NCBI RefSeq assembly: GCF_014650075.1
Contig: NZ_BMUG01000005.1
Span: forward strand, 124,001 to 188,000
Source of the DNA: Streptomyces microflavus
GTDB taxonomy: Bacteria; Actinomycetota; Actinomycetes; Streptomycetales; Streptomycetaceae
Reading direction: 5' to 3'
Length of the DNA: 64,000 nt
Below, piece by piece: positions 25,588 through 42,453 of the stretch. The notes below the pieces were generated by a model, which saw nothing but the letters and a program-made list of their open reading frames with translations, was not told where the DNA came from and did no database searches. Position numbers and translations under genes: made by a program. Each line of letters opens with the position of its first letter. Positions within the stretch are counted from its first letter, which is position 1.

Positions 25588-26672
25588 CCCGCACTCAAGC
25601 GCCCAAGACCGCCGAGGAGCCGTCGGTCGTCGCGAAGCTGTCGACGCTCGACCGCTTCCTTGCCGCCTGGATTCTCCTGGCCATGGGCCTTGGACTGGGG
25701 CTGGGCCGGCTGATTCCCGGGCTGAACGACGCGCTCGCCCAGGTCGAGATCGGCGGCATTTCGCTGCCGATCGCCGTGGGCCTGCTGATCATGATGTATC
25801 CGGTCCTTGCCAAGGTTCGCTACGACAGCCTCGACGCCGTGACCGGCGACCGCAGGCTGATGGTCTCCTCGCTGGTCGTCAACTGGGTCCTCGGCCCGGC
25901 GCTCATGTTCGCGCTGGCCTGGATCTTCCTGCCGGATCTGCCCGAGTACCGCACCGGTTTGATCATCGTCGGCCTGGCCCGCTGCATCGCTATGGTCATC
26001 ATCTGGAACGACCTGGCCTGCGGCGACCGTGAAGCCGCAGCCGTCCTGGTGGCGCTGAACTCCGTCTTCCAGGTCATCGCCTTCGGCGTCCTGGGCTGGT
26101 TCTACCTCGATCTGCTGCCCGGATGGCTCGGACTCGGTGACGGCGAGAGCCTCGACATCTCCATGTGGAAGATTGCGCTGAACGTCGTCATCTTCCTCGG
26201 AGTCCCGCTGGTCGCCGGCTTCCTGACCCGGCGCATCGGCGAGAGGAGGATGGGCCGCGAGTCCTACGAGGCGAAGTTCCTGCCGAAGATCGGCCCTTGG
26301 GCCCTCTACGGCCTGCTCTTCACGATCGTTGTCCTCTTCGCTCTCCAGGGCACCACCATCACCTCGCGGCCGCTGGACGTCGTCCGGATCGCACTCCCGC
26401 TCCTCGCGTACTTCGCGGTGATGTGGTTCGGAACGTTCTTCCTCGGCAAGGCCATCGGCCTGAACTACGACCGTACGACGACGCTCGCCTTCACGGCCGC
26501 CGGCAACAACTTCGAGCTGGCCATCGCGGTCGCCATCGCCACCTTCGGCGTCACCTCCGGCCAAGCCCTGTCCGGAGTCGTCGGCCCGCTCATCGAAGTC
26601 CCGGTGCTGGTCGCACTGGTTTACGTCTCGCTCGCTTGGCGCAAGAAGTTCACGGACGTGCGGACGGAGTAG
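25584..26672 (+). CDS. acr3: Acr3 arsenite efflux permease
   Basis: The 362-residue membrane protein has about ten hydrophobic segments and the Acr3 hallmarks: the essential cysteine in GLARCIAMVIIWND and the glutamate in GNNFELAIAVAIA. It exports As(III). GTG at 25584 overlaps the arsR stop. It is Acr3 rather than ArsB by length and motifs. Confidence 0.93.
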   Translation: MTRTQAPKTAEEPSVVAKLSTLDRFLAAWILLAMGLGLGLGRLIPGLNDALAQVEIGGISLPIAVGLLIMMYPVLAKVRYDSLDAVTGDRRLMVSSLVVNWVLGPALMFALAWIFLPDLPEYRTGLIIVGLARCIAMVIIWNDLACGDREAAAVLVALNSVFQVIAFGVLGWFYLDLLPGWLGLGDGESLDISMWKIALNVVIFLGVPLVAGFLTRRIGERRMGRESYEAKFLPKIGPWALYGLLFTIVVLFALQGTTITSRPLDVVRIALPLLAYFAVMWFGTFFLGKAIGLNYDRTTTLAFTAAGNNFELAIAVAIATFGVTSGQALSGVVGPLIEVPVLVALVYVSLAWRKKFTDVRTE

Positions 26673-26739
26673 AACGGTGTGCCACAGGCCGCCCCCACTC
26701 AACACAACGGTGAAGCCGCGTCGGAAAGGGATACCCACA

Positions 26740-27801
26740 ATGAAACGGCACGTCGATGTGGTCGTCATCGGCGGCGGCCAGGCCGGACTCGCTGCCGGCT
26801 ATCACCTGCGCCGCCGTGGCCCGGAGTTCGTCGTCCTGGACGCTCAGGCGACGCCCGGGGGCGCCTGGCAGCACATGTGGGACTCGCTCCGCCTGTTCTC
26901 TCCCGCCGCGTACTCCTCTCTGCCGGGCCGCGTCATGCCGGGGCAGCCGGGAGAGACCTATCCGGACGCACGGCACGTGGTCGACTATCTGACCGACTAC
27001 GAAAAGCGCTATGAACTTCCGGTCGTCCGCCCTGTCCGGGTCGAAGCGGTCCACCGGGACGGCGCTCACCTACGAGTTGAGACCGATGCCGGGAGCTGGT
27101 GTGCCCGTGCGGTGATCAGTGCCACCGGAGCCTGGTGGCGCCCCTTCATCCCCGCGGTTCCTGGGCGTACGGAATTCTCCGGCGTGCAACTCCACACCGT
27201 CGGGTACCGCCGTCCCGCCGACCTCGCTGGGCAGAAGGTCGTGGTCGTCGGCGGCGGCAACTCCGGAGCGCAGATCGCCGCCGACCTCGTGCATGCCACC
27301 GACGTCATCTGGGCCACTCAGCGGTCTCCCAGGTTTCTGGCCGACGCCATCGACGGTCGTGCGCTCTTCGACCACGCCACCGCTCGCCGTCGCGCTTTGG
27401 ACGAAGGCGGCACCGACACAGGAGGCGTCGCCTCGCTCGGCGACATCGTCGCCGTGCCTGCCGTGCGAGAGGCGCGCGACGCCGGACTCCTCAAAGCGCA
27501 GCCGATGTTCCGCCGACTCACCGCCACCGGTATCGAATGGGACGACGGCACCCACGCCGAGGCAGACACGATCATCTGGTGCACCGGCTTCCGTCCCGCG
27601 CTGTCCCACCTCGCGCCGCTCGGTCTGCGGGGATCGCGCGGGCACATCTCCACCACGGGTACCAGGGCGCTGGGGGAGCCGCGCCTACACCTCCTCGGCT
27701 ACGGTGATTGGACCGGCCCGGCCTCCGCGACCCTCATCGGCGTCGGGCGTCCCGCACGCGAAGCCGCCGCAGCGATCGCGGAACTGCTCCGCCTCGCTTG
27801 A
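26740..27801 (+). CDS. arsO: ArsO-like flavin monooxygenase of arsenic loci
   Basis: The 353-residue protein has an N-terminal FAD motif GGGQAGLAAGYHL, a second dinucleotide motif VVGGGNSGAQIA and the FATGY-like end of flavin monooxygenases (IIWCTGFRPALSHL). Such ArsO-type flavoproteins occur beside acr3/arsC in many islands, where their reaction is still unsettled; oxidation of arsenic species is suspected. It is transcribed with arsR-acr3. ATG at 26740 follows GGAAAGGG. Confidence 0.8.
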   Translation: MKRHVDVVVIGGGQAGLAAGYHLRRRGPEFVVLDAQATPGGAWQHMWDSLRLFSPAAYSSLPGRVMPGQPGETYPDARHVVDYLTDYEKRYELPVVRPVRVEAVHRDGAHLRVETDAGSWCARAVISATGAWWRPFIPAVPGRTEFSGVQLHTVGYRRPADLAGQKVVVVGGGNSGAQIAADLVHATDVIWATQRSPRFLADAIDGRALFDHATARRRALDEGGTDTGGVASLGDIVAVPAVREARDAGLLKAQPMFRRLTATGIEWDDGTHAEADTIIWCTGFRPALSHLAPLGLRGSRGHISTTGTRALGEPRLHLLGYGDWTGPASATLIGVGRPAREAAAAIAELLRLA

Positions 27802-27883
27802 CCGGTGTGCCTTGCGCCGGCGCTTTCCATCCCTCCCACCATCGCAGCAGGTGGCAGCCGGCCGAGCTGGATCTGCCGCAGCC

Positions 27884-28114
27884 TCAGCTCGGCCAGGTCT
27901 CGGCGGAGAACGCCGCGGTGGTTGCTCCGGTGGGCCGGCCGGTCGCCGTGGTGATCTGCGGGTTCAGGACGGGGAACGCGTAGTGGACGACGCCCCAACC
28001 GGTGATCCGCGTGACGCACAGCGCGGGCAGCGCGGCGCGGGGCCGTGGCCGGACGCCGGCTCCGGTCACGGCCCCGCGCTCAGGGGCGCCGAGGTCGGTC
28101 ACGGGCCGCAGCAA
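27884..28114 (-). pseudogene. Truncated MFS transporter (N-terminal remnant)
   Basis: A 76-codon frame begins at ATG 28114, overlapping the end of the flavoprotein gene, and reads through CVTRITGWGVVHYAFPVLNP, a typical first transmembrane helix of MFS transporters found next to such oxidoreductases. After TTAAFSAETWPS it stops, whereas MFS proteins continue for about 330 more residues. The following 27800-27880 DNA shows no continuation in other frames that I can recognise, so the rest appears deleted. Confidence 0.6.
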
Positions 28115-29499
28115 CCGCCCGCCGGTGCTTCGCCCTCGGGTTCGACAGCGGTCGGCCTACCGGTACCGAGCTGGACCAGGGCGGGTCCCGGCGTCGCGCA
28201 GGAGCCTTCGGCGTCGCTGGGGGCCGGGTCGTCGAAGAGCCCGGCACCGCCGCAGACTCCGGTTTCGGGCAGGGTGAGTTCGGTGCGGTCGGCTGCTTCG
28301 AGGTCGCCGGCGAGGGCGGCGGCCACGGAGCGGACCTGTTCGTAGCCGGTCATGGCGAGGAAGGTCGGTGCGCGGCCGTAGGACTTCATGCCGACCAGGT
28401 AGATCCCGGCTTCCGGGTGGGAGAGCTCGCGGTGGCCGTGGGGGTAGACGGTGCCGCAGGAGTGCTGGTTGGGGTCGATCAGCGGGGCCAGTTCGGTCGG
28501 GGCCTGGAGGCGTTCGTCCAGGCCGAGACGGAGCTCGTCGAGGAAGCTGAGGTCGGGGCGGAAGCCGGTCAGCACGATGACCTCGTCGACCGGGTCCAGG
28601 CGGCGCCCGTCCTCGCCCACCAGGATCAGACGGCCGTCCGCGTCGCGCTCGACCGCCTCGGTGCGGAACCCGGTGACCGCGTCCGCGTACCCCTCATCGA
28701 CGGCGGCCTTCGCCGCCAGGCCGAGAGCGCCGCGTGCCGGGAGCTGGTCGGCGTCGCCGCCGCCGAAGGTGGATCCGGAGATTCCTCGGCGCAGGACCCA
28801 CACCCCCGTCGTGCCCGTGCCGTCCTCGGACTTGGCCAGGTCGGCGAGGTAGGCGAGAGCGGTGAACGCGGAGGCGCCCGCGCCGATGACAGCGGTGCGA
28901 CGGCCTGCGTACCGGGCGCGCACGGCCGGGTCCTTGAAGTCGGGGACGCGGTAGGTGATCCGGTCGGCGGCGGCCTTCTCTCCGAGGGCGGGCAGGCCGG
29001 AGGCACCGGCCGGGCCGGGGGTGGTCCAGGTGCCGGAGGCGTCGATGACGGCACGGGCGAAGACCCGCTCCTCGCGGCCGTCGGCGTAGGTGATGTGCAC
29101 GACGAACGGCTGCTGATCGCGGTCCGCGTCCACGATCCGGTCGCGGCCGACGCGAGAGACGCCGGTGACGCGGGCGCCGAGGCGGACGCGGTCGCCCAGG
29201 ACGTCGGCGAGTGGCTGCAGGTACTGCTCGGCCCAGTCTCCCCCGGAGGGGTAGGACGACGGAGCGGGGTGTGTCCAGCCGGTGGGGGCCAGCAGCTTTT
29301 CGGCGGCCGGGTCGACGAGCTCACCCCAGGTGGAGAAGAGGCGAACGTGCGCCCAGCCCCGTACGGCGTGGGCGGCGGCGGGCCCGGATTCCAGGACGAG
29401 CGGCAGCAGGCCGCGCTGGGTGAGATGGGCGGCGGCGGCGAGCCCGGCCGGGCCCGCTCCGATCACGACGACCGGCAGGTCCGCGGCGGTTGTGGTCAT
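28099..29499 (-). CDS. FAD-dependent oxidoreductase with C-terminal GGCCGP
   Basis: The 466-residue flavoprotein has GAGPAGLAAAAHL at the N-terminus, a second nucleotide motif GAGASAFTALAYL and LTGFRPDLSFL. After the catalytic part comes a tail of about 60 residues with scattered cysteines (GVCGG, EGSCATPG) and the terminal vicinal pair GGCCGP, which could bind As(III). It is divergent from the type B arsR at 29603 with a palindrome between them, so it is probably arsenic-induced. This family occurs in actinobacterial arsenic islands; the substrate, perhaps an arsenic-thiol compound, is not established. Confidence 0.82.
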   Translation of the reverse strand: MTTTAADLPVVVIGAGPAGLAAAAHLTQRGLLPLVLESGPAAAHAVRGWAHVRLFSTWGELVDPAAEKLLAPTGWTHPAPSSYPSGGDWAEQYLQPLADVLGDRVRLGARVTGVSRVGRDRIVDADRDQQPFVVHITYADGREERVFARAVIDASGTWTTPGPAGASGLPALGEKAAADRITYRVPDFKDPAVRARYAGRRTAVIGAGASAFTALAYLADLAKSEDGTGTTGVWVLRRGISGSTFGGGDADQLPARGALGLAAKAAVDEGYADAVTGFRTEAVERDADGRLILVGEDGRRLDPVDEVIVLTGFRPDLSFLDELRLGLDERLQAPTELAPLIDPNQHSCGTVYPHGHRELSHPEAGIYLVGMKSYGRAPTFLAMTGYEQVRSVAAALAGDLEAADRTELTLPETGVCGGAGLFDDPAPSDAEGSCATPGPALVQLGTGRPTAVEPEGEAPAGGCCGP

Positions 29500-29551
29500 A
29501 GCGGTGATGTCCTCCGGGAGAGGCGGCAGATCCGGCCGCTGTTTCGATTAC

Positions 29552-29601
29552 TGTCTATGTCCAGAGCTTGTCACCGGTATCGATGAGTGTCAACATAGAC
29601 A
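29552..29601. promoter_or_regulatory. Inverted repeat in the divergent flavoprotein/arsR promoter
   Basis: TGTCTATGT (29552-29560) and ACATAGACA (29593-29601) are perfect inverted 9-mers; the right arm ends one base before the arsR start. The 32-bp separation would bring two sites about three to four helical turns apart, suited to ArsR dimers acting on both promoters. Confidence 0.5.
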
Positions 29602-29602
29602 C

Positions 29603-29983
29603 ATGTCGAAGTATGATGTTGCCGAGCTGCCCGTCGTGGGCCCGGAAGTGGTTGTGCCGTGCTGCCCGCCCATCACCGCCGGGGAGCTGTCCGTGCCGGA
29701 CGCGAAGCGGATGGCAGCGATGTTCAAGGCGCTTTCCGACCCGGTTCGGCTGCGGCTGTTCTCCAAGGTTGCCTCGCACCCGGCAGGAGAAGCGTGCGTG
29801 TGCGACATCATGGACGTCGGCGTCTCCCAGCCGACCGTCTCCCACCACCTGAAGAAGCTCCGGGAAGCCGGGCTCCTGACCTCGGAGCGGCGGGGTACCT
29901 GGGTCTACTACCGGGTCGCACCCTCCGTCGTGGCCGCCATGGCAGCCATGCTCGACCTGCGTCCGGCCGCCGCCGGCAGCTGA
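29603..29983 (+). CDS. arsR: ArsR-family repressor (type B, CgArsR-like)
   Basis: The 126-residue winged-helix protein has a vicinal pair C20-C21 in VPCCPPIT and C65/C67 in EACVCDIM. In Corynebacterium ArsR the As(III) site is formed by an N-terminal Cys-Cys pair plus a cysteine from the CVCD region of the other subunit, and that pattern is fully present. The recognition helix is GVSQPTVSHHLKKL. It is a paralogue of the ArsR at 49792. A short GC-rich stem-loop follows. Confidence 0.9.
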   Translation: MSKYDVAELPVVGPEVVVPCCPPITAGELSVPDAKRMAAMFKALSDPVRLRLFSKVASHPAGEACVCDIMDVGVSQPTVSHHLKKLREAGLLTSERRGTWVYYRVAPSVVAAMAAMLDLRPAAAGS

Positions 29984-29989
29984 ACTCCA

Positions 29990-30007
29990 GCCCCCCACGG
30001 AGGGGGC
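29990..30007 (+). terminator. Short stem-loop after arsR
   Basis: GCCCCC and GGGGGC form a 6-bp stem with a 6-nt loop six bases after the arsR stop. It is weak evidence for termination before the biosynthetic operon. The gap to 30203 otherwise holds a 14-bp CCCGAAG/CTTCGGG palindrome (30022-30035) and TTGACG at 30071, a possible -35 for the MFS-PKS operon. Confidence 0.4.
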
Positions 30008-30203
30008 CGCAGCCTGTGGCGCCCGAAGCTTCGGGAGCTTGGTGTGAACCCTGTGACGGGTGGGCAGAGCTTGACGGACTTGGCAGGTGCATAAGCGGCT
30101 CGTGTCCGGGAAGAGGGAGCGTCGCCCGGGGGCCGCGCGGCATCTGCGCAGGGTCCGGCGGGCGGCCGACACTGCTGCCGAGTGCGTCTCCGAAGGGTTG
30201 TGA

Positions 30204-31460
30204 ATGAAGCACTTCCGGCTGCTCGTTCTTGGTAACGGCCTCTCCACATACGGCAGTTACCTGAACATGGTGGCGTTGAACGTCTTCGTCTACGACGTCA
30301 CCGGGAGCGCCCTGGCCGCAGGGCTCTTCATGGCCGTACGGCTGGGGACGAGTGTGGCGTCGGGCTTCGTGAGCGGGCGGCTGGTCTCGGCCTATGACCG
30401 CAAACGCCTGATCATCTGTGCGGACCTCGGCCAGGCCGTGGCTCTGCTGGCTCTCCTCATGGCCCCGGAGGCCGGTCGGCTTCCCCTGCTGTACGGCCTC
30501 GCCGTGATCACCGGAGGCTGCTCGACGCTCTCGCAGGTGGCTCTGCGGAGCAGCATCCCGGAGATCGTGGGGGCCGAGCACCGGGCCCGCGCCAACGGTC
30601 TGCTGGTGACCGCCCGTTCACTGGCGATGATTGCCGGATTCTCGTCGGCGGGTGTCGTGGTGGCGCAGCTCGGATACGCGGCGGCCTTCGTGCTGGACGC
30701 GGGCACCTTCCTGGTCTCCGCCACCGTTCTCACGCTGCTGCCGATCCGCACGAGGGCGCGGTCCGGGAAACGCGAAGGCACCGGGGAGAACAAACCGAGC
30801 GCCGGACGCCGTTCCTTCCGGCTGATGTGGGCCGCGGCTCCGGTGCTGATGGCGATGATCGCCCTGCGAGCCGTGGACGGGCTGGGGTCCTCCTCGCACA
30901 ACGTGGCGCTGCCGGTCTACTCCAGCCTGCTCGACCCGGACCATCCGGCCACCTTCATCAGCCAGTTCTGGGCGATCTGGGCGGTCGGCAACATCATCGC
31001 CCAGCAGGTGCTGGCCCGGTACACCCGCCGGAGCGGCCGCACCCTGGGTGAGCGGGCCTTCGCGATCGGCGCGTGCGTCATGTCGGGAGCGTTCATCATC
31101 GTGTTCAGCGGTCTGCCGACCGGGCTGACGCTCGCGACGGCACTCGTCGCCGGAGCGGCGGACGGAATCACCGAAGTCGTCTACGTGTCACGCCTCCAGG
31201 CGGTCCCCGACGAGGAGCGCGGCCGGCTGTTCGGGTTCTCCGCCTCGGTCGAGAACGCCGGGTTCGGGCTGGGCATGCTGGTCAGCGGGTTCCTCCTGGA
31301 GTCCTTCTCCCCGTTCCAGGTGGTCGCCTCCCTGCACGGCCTCGCCATCGCCGGATGCCTCGCCCTCCTGGCGTACCTCGTACTGCGCCGCCCCTCCACC
31401 GAGCCGGACGCCCGGGTACGACCACCCGGCGGTGGCGTTTTACGCAAGGAGCGAGGCTGA
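30204..31460 (+). CDS. MFS exporter of the biosynthetic cluster
   Basis: The 418-residue protein has twelve predicted membrane segments and the layout of EntS/MFS_3 exporters (LGNGLSTYGSYLNMVALNVFVYD at the start, DRKRLI in the first cytoplasmic loop). It overlaps the PKS start by one base (TGATG), so it is co-expressed with the PKS and NRPS genes and probably exports their product or provides self-protection. Confidence 0.82.
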   Translation: MKHFRLLVLGNGLSTYGSYLNMVALNVFVYDVTGSALAAGLFMAVRLGTSVASGFVSGRLVSAYDRKRLIICADLGQAVALLALLMAPEAGRLPLLYGLAVITGGCSTLSQVALRSSIPEIVGAEHRARANGLLVTARSLAMIAGFSSAGVVVAQLGYAAAFVLDAGTFLVSATVLTLLPIRTRARSGKREGTGENKPSAGRRSFRLMWAAAPVLMAMIALRAVDGLGSSSHNVALPVYSSLLDPDHPATFISQFWAIWAVGNIIAQQVLARYTRRSGRTLGERAFAIGACVMSGAFIIVFSGLPTGLTLATALVAGAADGITEVVYVSRLQAVPDEERGRLFGFSASVENAGFGLGMLVSGFLLESFSPFQVVASLHGLAIAGCLALLAYLVLRRPSTEPDARVRPPGGGVLRKERG

Positions 31461-34400
31461 TGGGCACCGGCGGACCGGACCCGCGCCTCGCCGTGATCGG
31501 GATGGCCTTCCGGCTCCCCGGCGCGGACACGCCGGAAGACCTGTGGCGCGTCATCCGCAACGGAGAGCGGCGCTTCACCAGGTTCAGCCGGGACGAGCTG
31601 AAGGCCGCAGGCGTGCCCGAGGAGCTGTACCGGCGCGACGACTTCATCGGAACGTCGGCCGTCCTGGACGACATCTCCGGCTTCGACGCCCGGCACTTCG
31701 GGATGAGCGCCCGTGAGGCCCGCCTCACCGACCCCCAGCACCGTCTCTTCCTGGAATGCGCGCAGCACGCACTGGAGAACGCCGGCTACCCCGACGAGCG
31801 GGACGGGAAACGGATCGGGGTCTACGCCAGCACCGGCTACCACCTTTACAACATGCAGTCCTACCTGCTCAACAACGTGCTGCCGAACGAGGACATCGGC
31901 GACTGGCTGGCCGGCATGCAGGTGATGATCGGCAACTCCACCGACTTCAACGCGACCCGGGTCGCCTACCGGCTCGGCCTCACCGGCCCCGCCGTCAATG
32001 TGCAGACGGCCTGCTCCAGTTCGCTGGTGGCCGTGCAACTGGCCGCCAACTCCCTGCTGCTCGACGATTGCGACATCGCCCTGGTGGGCGCCGGTGCCCT
32101 CCACGTCCCCCAGGTCCTCGGCTACCACCACGTCAAGGGATCGATCCTCTCCAGGACCGGCGATCTGCGGGCCTTCGACGCGGCCGCGAACGGAACCGCC
32201 GGAGGCACCGGTGTCCTGGCCGTCGTGCTCAAACGGCTGTCCCGCGCGCTCGCGGACGGAGACACCGTCCACGGCGTCATCCGCGGCTGGGGTGTGTGCA
32301 ACGACGGTGCCGGCAAGAGGACGTACGCGGCTCCCAGCGCGCGAGGCCAGCAGAACGCCGTACGCCGGGCCCTGGACCACGCGGGCGTCAGCGCGGACAC
32401 CATCGGCTACCTGGAGACCCACGGCACGGGGACCCTCAAGGGCGACCCCATCGAGCTGGAAGGAGCGCGGGCGGCGTACCGCCAGGACACGGACCGCACC
32501 GGTTACTGCGCTCTCGGGGCCGTCAAGAGCAACATCGGCCATCTCGACGTGGCGTCCGGCCTGGCCGGTCTCGTCAAGGCGCTGCTGGTGCTCAAGCACG
32601 GGGTGATCCCGCCGATCGCCGGCTTCTCCGAGCCCAATCCGCTGCTCGAACTGGAGACCGGTCCGTTCTACGCTCCCCGCTCCCTGCGGCCGTGGCCCGA
32701 CACCGGCACCCCCCGGCGGGCAGGTGTCACGTCGCTCGGCATCGGCGGTACCAACGTCCACCTCGTCCTGGAGGAAGCCCCCGAGCCCGCCCCGCGCACC
32801 GCCGCCACAGCCCCGCCCGACGTGCTGCTGGTCTCCGCGACGAGCGGAGAAGCCCTGGCCGACAACGTACGGTCCCTGCGCGACGTGCTCCGCAGACGAA
32901 CCGCTCTGCCCCTGGCGGATCTCGTCACGACCGCCGCCCTCGGGCGCTCGCACGGCCGCCACCGCATCGCGGTCCGGGGAAGTACCCCGGCCCGGCTGGC
33001 GGACGCCCTCGACACCTGGCTCTCCCGCCCCGGTCCGCCCGCTTCCCCCGGCGACCCCGTCCCACCACGCGACGCGGTCACCCGGGTGGTGTTCCAGTTC
33101 ACCGGCCAGGGGTCCCTGCGTCCCGGAGCGGCTGCGGAGCTGTACGAACGGTTTCCCGTCGTACGTGAGGTGCTCGATGCCTGCGAGGCACAGCACCGCC
33201 GCCTCACCGGCGAATCGATACTGCCGCGCCTCCTCACCGAGGAGGCCGACGCCCCCGGGGCCCTCTGGCCGACCGCGACGGCGCAGCCGGCGCTCTTCGC
33301 CCTGCAGTGCGCCCTGGTCCGGCTCTGGGACGAGGCGGGCATCCGCCCCTGGGCCGTGACGGGCCACAGCGTCGGAGAGTACGCCGCGCTCTTCGCGGCC
33401 GGGGCCCTGTCGCTGGCCGACGGCCTCGAACTCACCACGAGCCGGGGCCGGCTGATGCGGGACCACTGCAAGCCGGGAGCCATGGTGGCCGTGGCACTGG
33501 AGCGGCAGACCTCGGCGGAGCTGGCGGCCTCGCACCCCGGCCTGGAGCCGGCCGTGACCAACGGGGAGCACTCCCAGGTCCTGGCCGGTCCCGACGCGGT
33601 GGTGAACCGGGTGTGCGCCGTGCTCGACGACCGGGGCATTCCGTACGAACGTCTCCCGGTGGACCGCGCCTTCCACACCGCCGCCATGGAACCGATGCTC
33701 GACGCGTTCGGGGACGTCCTGGCGAGGACCGCCTTCACCCCCGTACGGACCCGCTTCATCAGCTCGCTCGACGGCCGGACCCATGAACCCGGCTGGACGC
33801 CCGGCCCGGGCCACTTCGTGCGCCATGCCCGTATGCCCGTCCGCTACGACGCGGCGCTGCGTTCCGTCGCCGGCGAACGGCCCGACGTGCTCCTGGAGAT
33901 CGGCCCGCACACCACGCTCAGCGGTCTGGCCCGCCGCTCCCTGCCGACGGTGCGGGCCCTCCCGTCGCTGTATCGCGGCACCGGACTCACAGCGCTCTTC
34001 GGCGCCGCCGCGGCACTGCACTGCGCGGGAGCGGATGTCCGTTGGGAGCCATTCCTGGCAGGCACTGCAGGGCGGCGTGTCCCGCTGCCCGGATATCGCT
34101 TCCAGCACCGCCCCTACTGGGTCGGGGACCCTCCCAGGCCCCCCGAACCCATGTCCCCGGCAAGAGAGGAACGCACTGTGACGGCAGAGACGATGGAGAC
34201 CAGGCACCTCCTGGAGGGCATCCTCGGGGTGCTGTCCCGGGCCTTCGGCGAGGATCTGACCTCGGTTTCGGCCGACACCCCGTTCTTCGACCTCGGTGCG
34301 GACTCGCTGCTCATGATCAATGTGCTGCGGGAGATAGAGCAGGAACACCGGGTCAAAGTCACGATGCGAGAGCTGTTCGACGAGACGGGAACCCCTCGGC

Positions 34401-34731
34401 TGCTCGCCGAGCTCGTCGCGGGTCGGCTGCCCCGGGAGCACGGGACATTCCCGCGGCCCGCCAACGCGCCGGTGCCCGTACCGGAGCCACACGCGGTGGA
34501 ACCCGCGGCCGCCCGGCCGTCGGCCCCGGCACCCCGGTGGCCGGCAGGTCCGGCCCCTGACCTGCCCCCGCAGGACACCGGCTTCGTCACCCGACAGGAG
34601 TACATGGAGCTGGCCAAGCGGGTCCAGGAACTGTCCCGGATCCAGCTCCAGATGCTCACCCAGCTCTCCCAGCTGCTCGCCCTGCAGACCGGTGCCCCCG
34701 CGGCACCCACGGCCGACGACCAGGTGGTCCG

Positions 34732-34735
<4 letters not shown>
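31460..34735 (+). CDS. Type I polyketide synthase, KS-AT-ACP
   Basis: The 1091-residue protein is one extension module. KS spans about 1-430 with Cys184 in TACSSSLVA, ETHGTGT and KSNIGHLD all intact. AT spans about 540-850 with the nucleophile in GHSVGEYAA and AFH at the specificity site (DRAFHTA), suggesting malonyl-CoA. ACP is about 910-990 with the serine in LGADSLLM. The C-terminus is a coiled docking-like segment (VTRQEYMELAKRVQELSRI). There is no loading domain, ketoreductase or thioesterase, so the starter is delivered from elsewhere and the beta-keto group is left for the downstream aminotransferase. It overlaps the NRPS start (GTGA). Confidence 0.93.
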
Positions 34736-42009
<7,274 letters not shown>

Positions 42010-42065
42010 CATCCGCCCCTGAATGGGCGTTCGGACGGGCCGGTATGCCGATGGCGGAACCGGAC

Positions 42066-42086
42066 CGCCCCTGGATTCCAGGGGCG
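42066..42086 (+). terminator. Stem-loop after the megasynthase gene
   Basis: CGCCCCTGG and CCAGGGGCG form a perfect 9-bp stem with a 3-nt loop, followed by AATTT, 57 bp after the megasynthase stop. It probably ends the MFS-PKS-NRPS transcript. Confidence 0.65.
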
Positions 42087-42453
42087 AATTTCCGCGACGC
42101 CCTTTTGGGGTCGATACGAGTTCCACCCGGTCCATGATGCGGGGGCGGGCCTGGAGGACTCCTGATTCCTCCGGCGATGCTCCGTCCATCCGGAGAAGGG
42201 TCGGCTGACCAGGTGCGCGCATCGTTCGGGGCCTCGGTGACCTCCGAGGACCGTGCTGCCGCGCTCGCCAGGGGTTCGGCCGTGGTGTACCGGACCGAAG
42301 GCGTCCGCTACTGCGCCTACCAGGCTGCAAGGTGAACTGCAAGCGAACGGAGTGTGAACAGCGTTACACTTGGGGGTAGTTGGTGATCCTTCCCGGCGCC
42401 CTGTCACCTGCTTAGACTCCCCTCAAATCAGTGCGCTGCTCTGGGGGAATCGC
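42087..42453 (+). other. Intergenic region upstream of the Pst-like operon
   Basis: The 370-bp gap holds a possible small ORF (42177-42335) and, presumably, the promoter of the oxyanion importer. GCGTTACACTTG (42361-42372) contains TACACT, a possible -10 element about 85 bp before the pstS-like start. No operator like those at 55.1 and 62.0 kb is present. Confidence 0.4.
42177..42335 (+). CDS. Possible small ORF or gene remnant, 52 residues
   Basis: The frame from ATG 42177 (or GTG 42213) to TGA 42333 has Streptomyces-like third-position G/C in about four fifths of codons and ends with GVRYCAYQAAR. No domain is recognised and no good ribosome site precedes either start. It may be the 3' fragment of a larger lost gene. 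Confidence 0.25.
   Translation: MLRPSGEGSADQVRASFGASVTSEDRAAALARGSAVVYRTEGVRYCAYQAAR

Noticed and set aside
30022..30035. CCCGAAGCTTCGGG palindrome as an ArsR operator.
   Set aside because: It is a single short GC-rich palindrome unlike the other operator candidates and far from the MFS start; kept only as a note.
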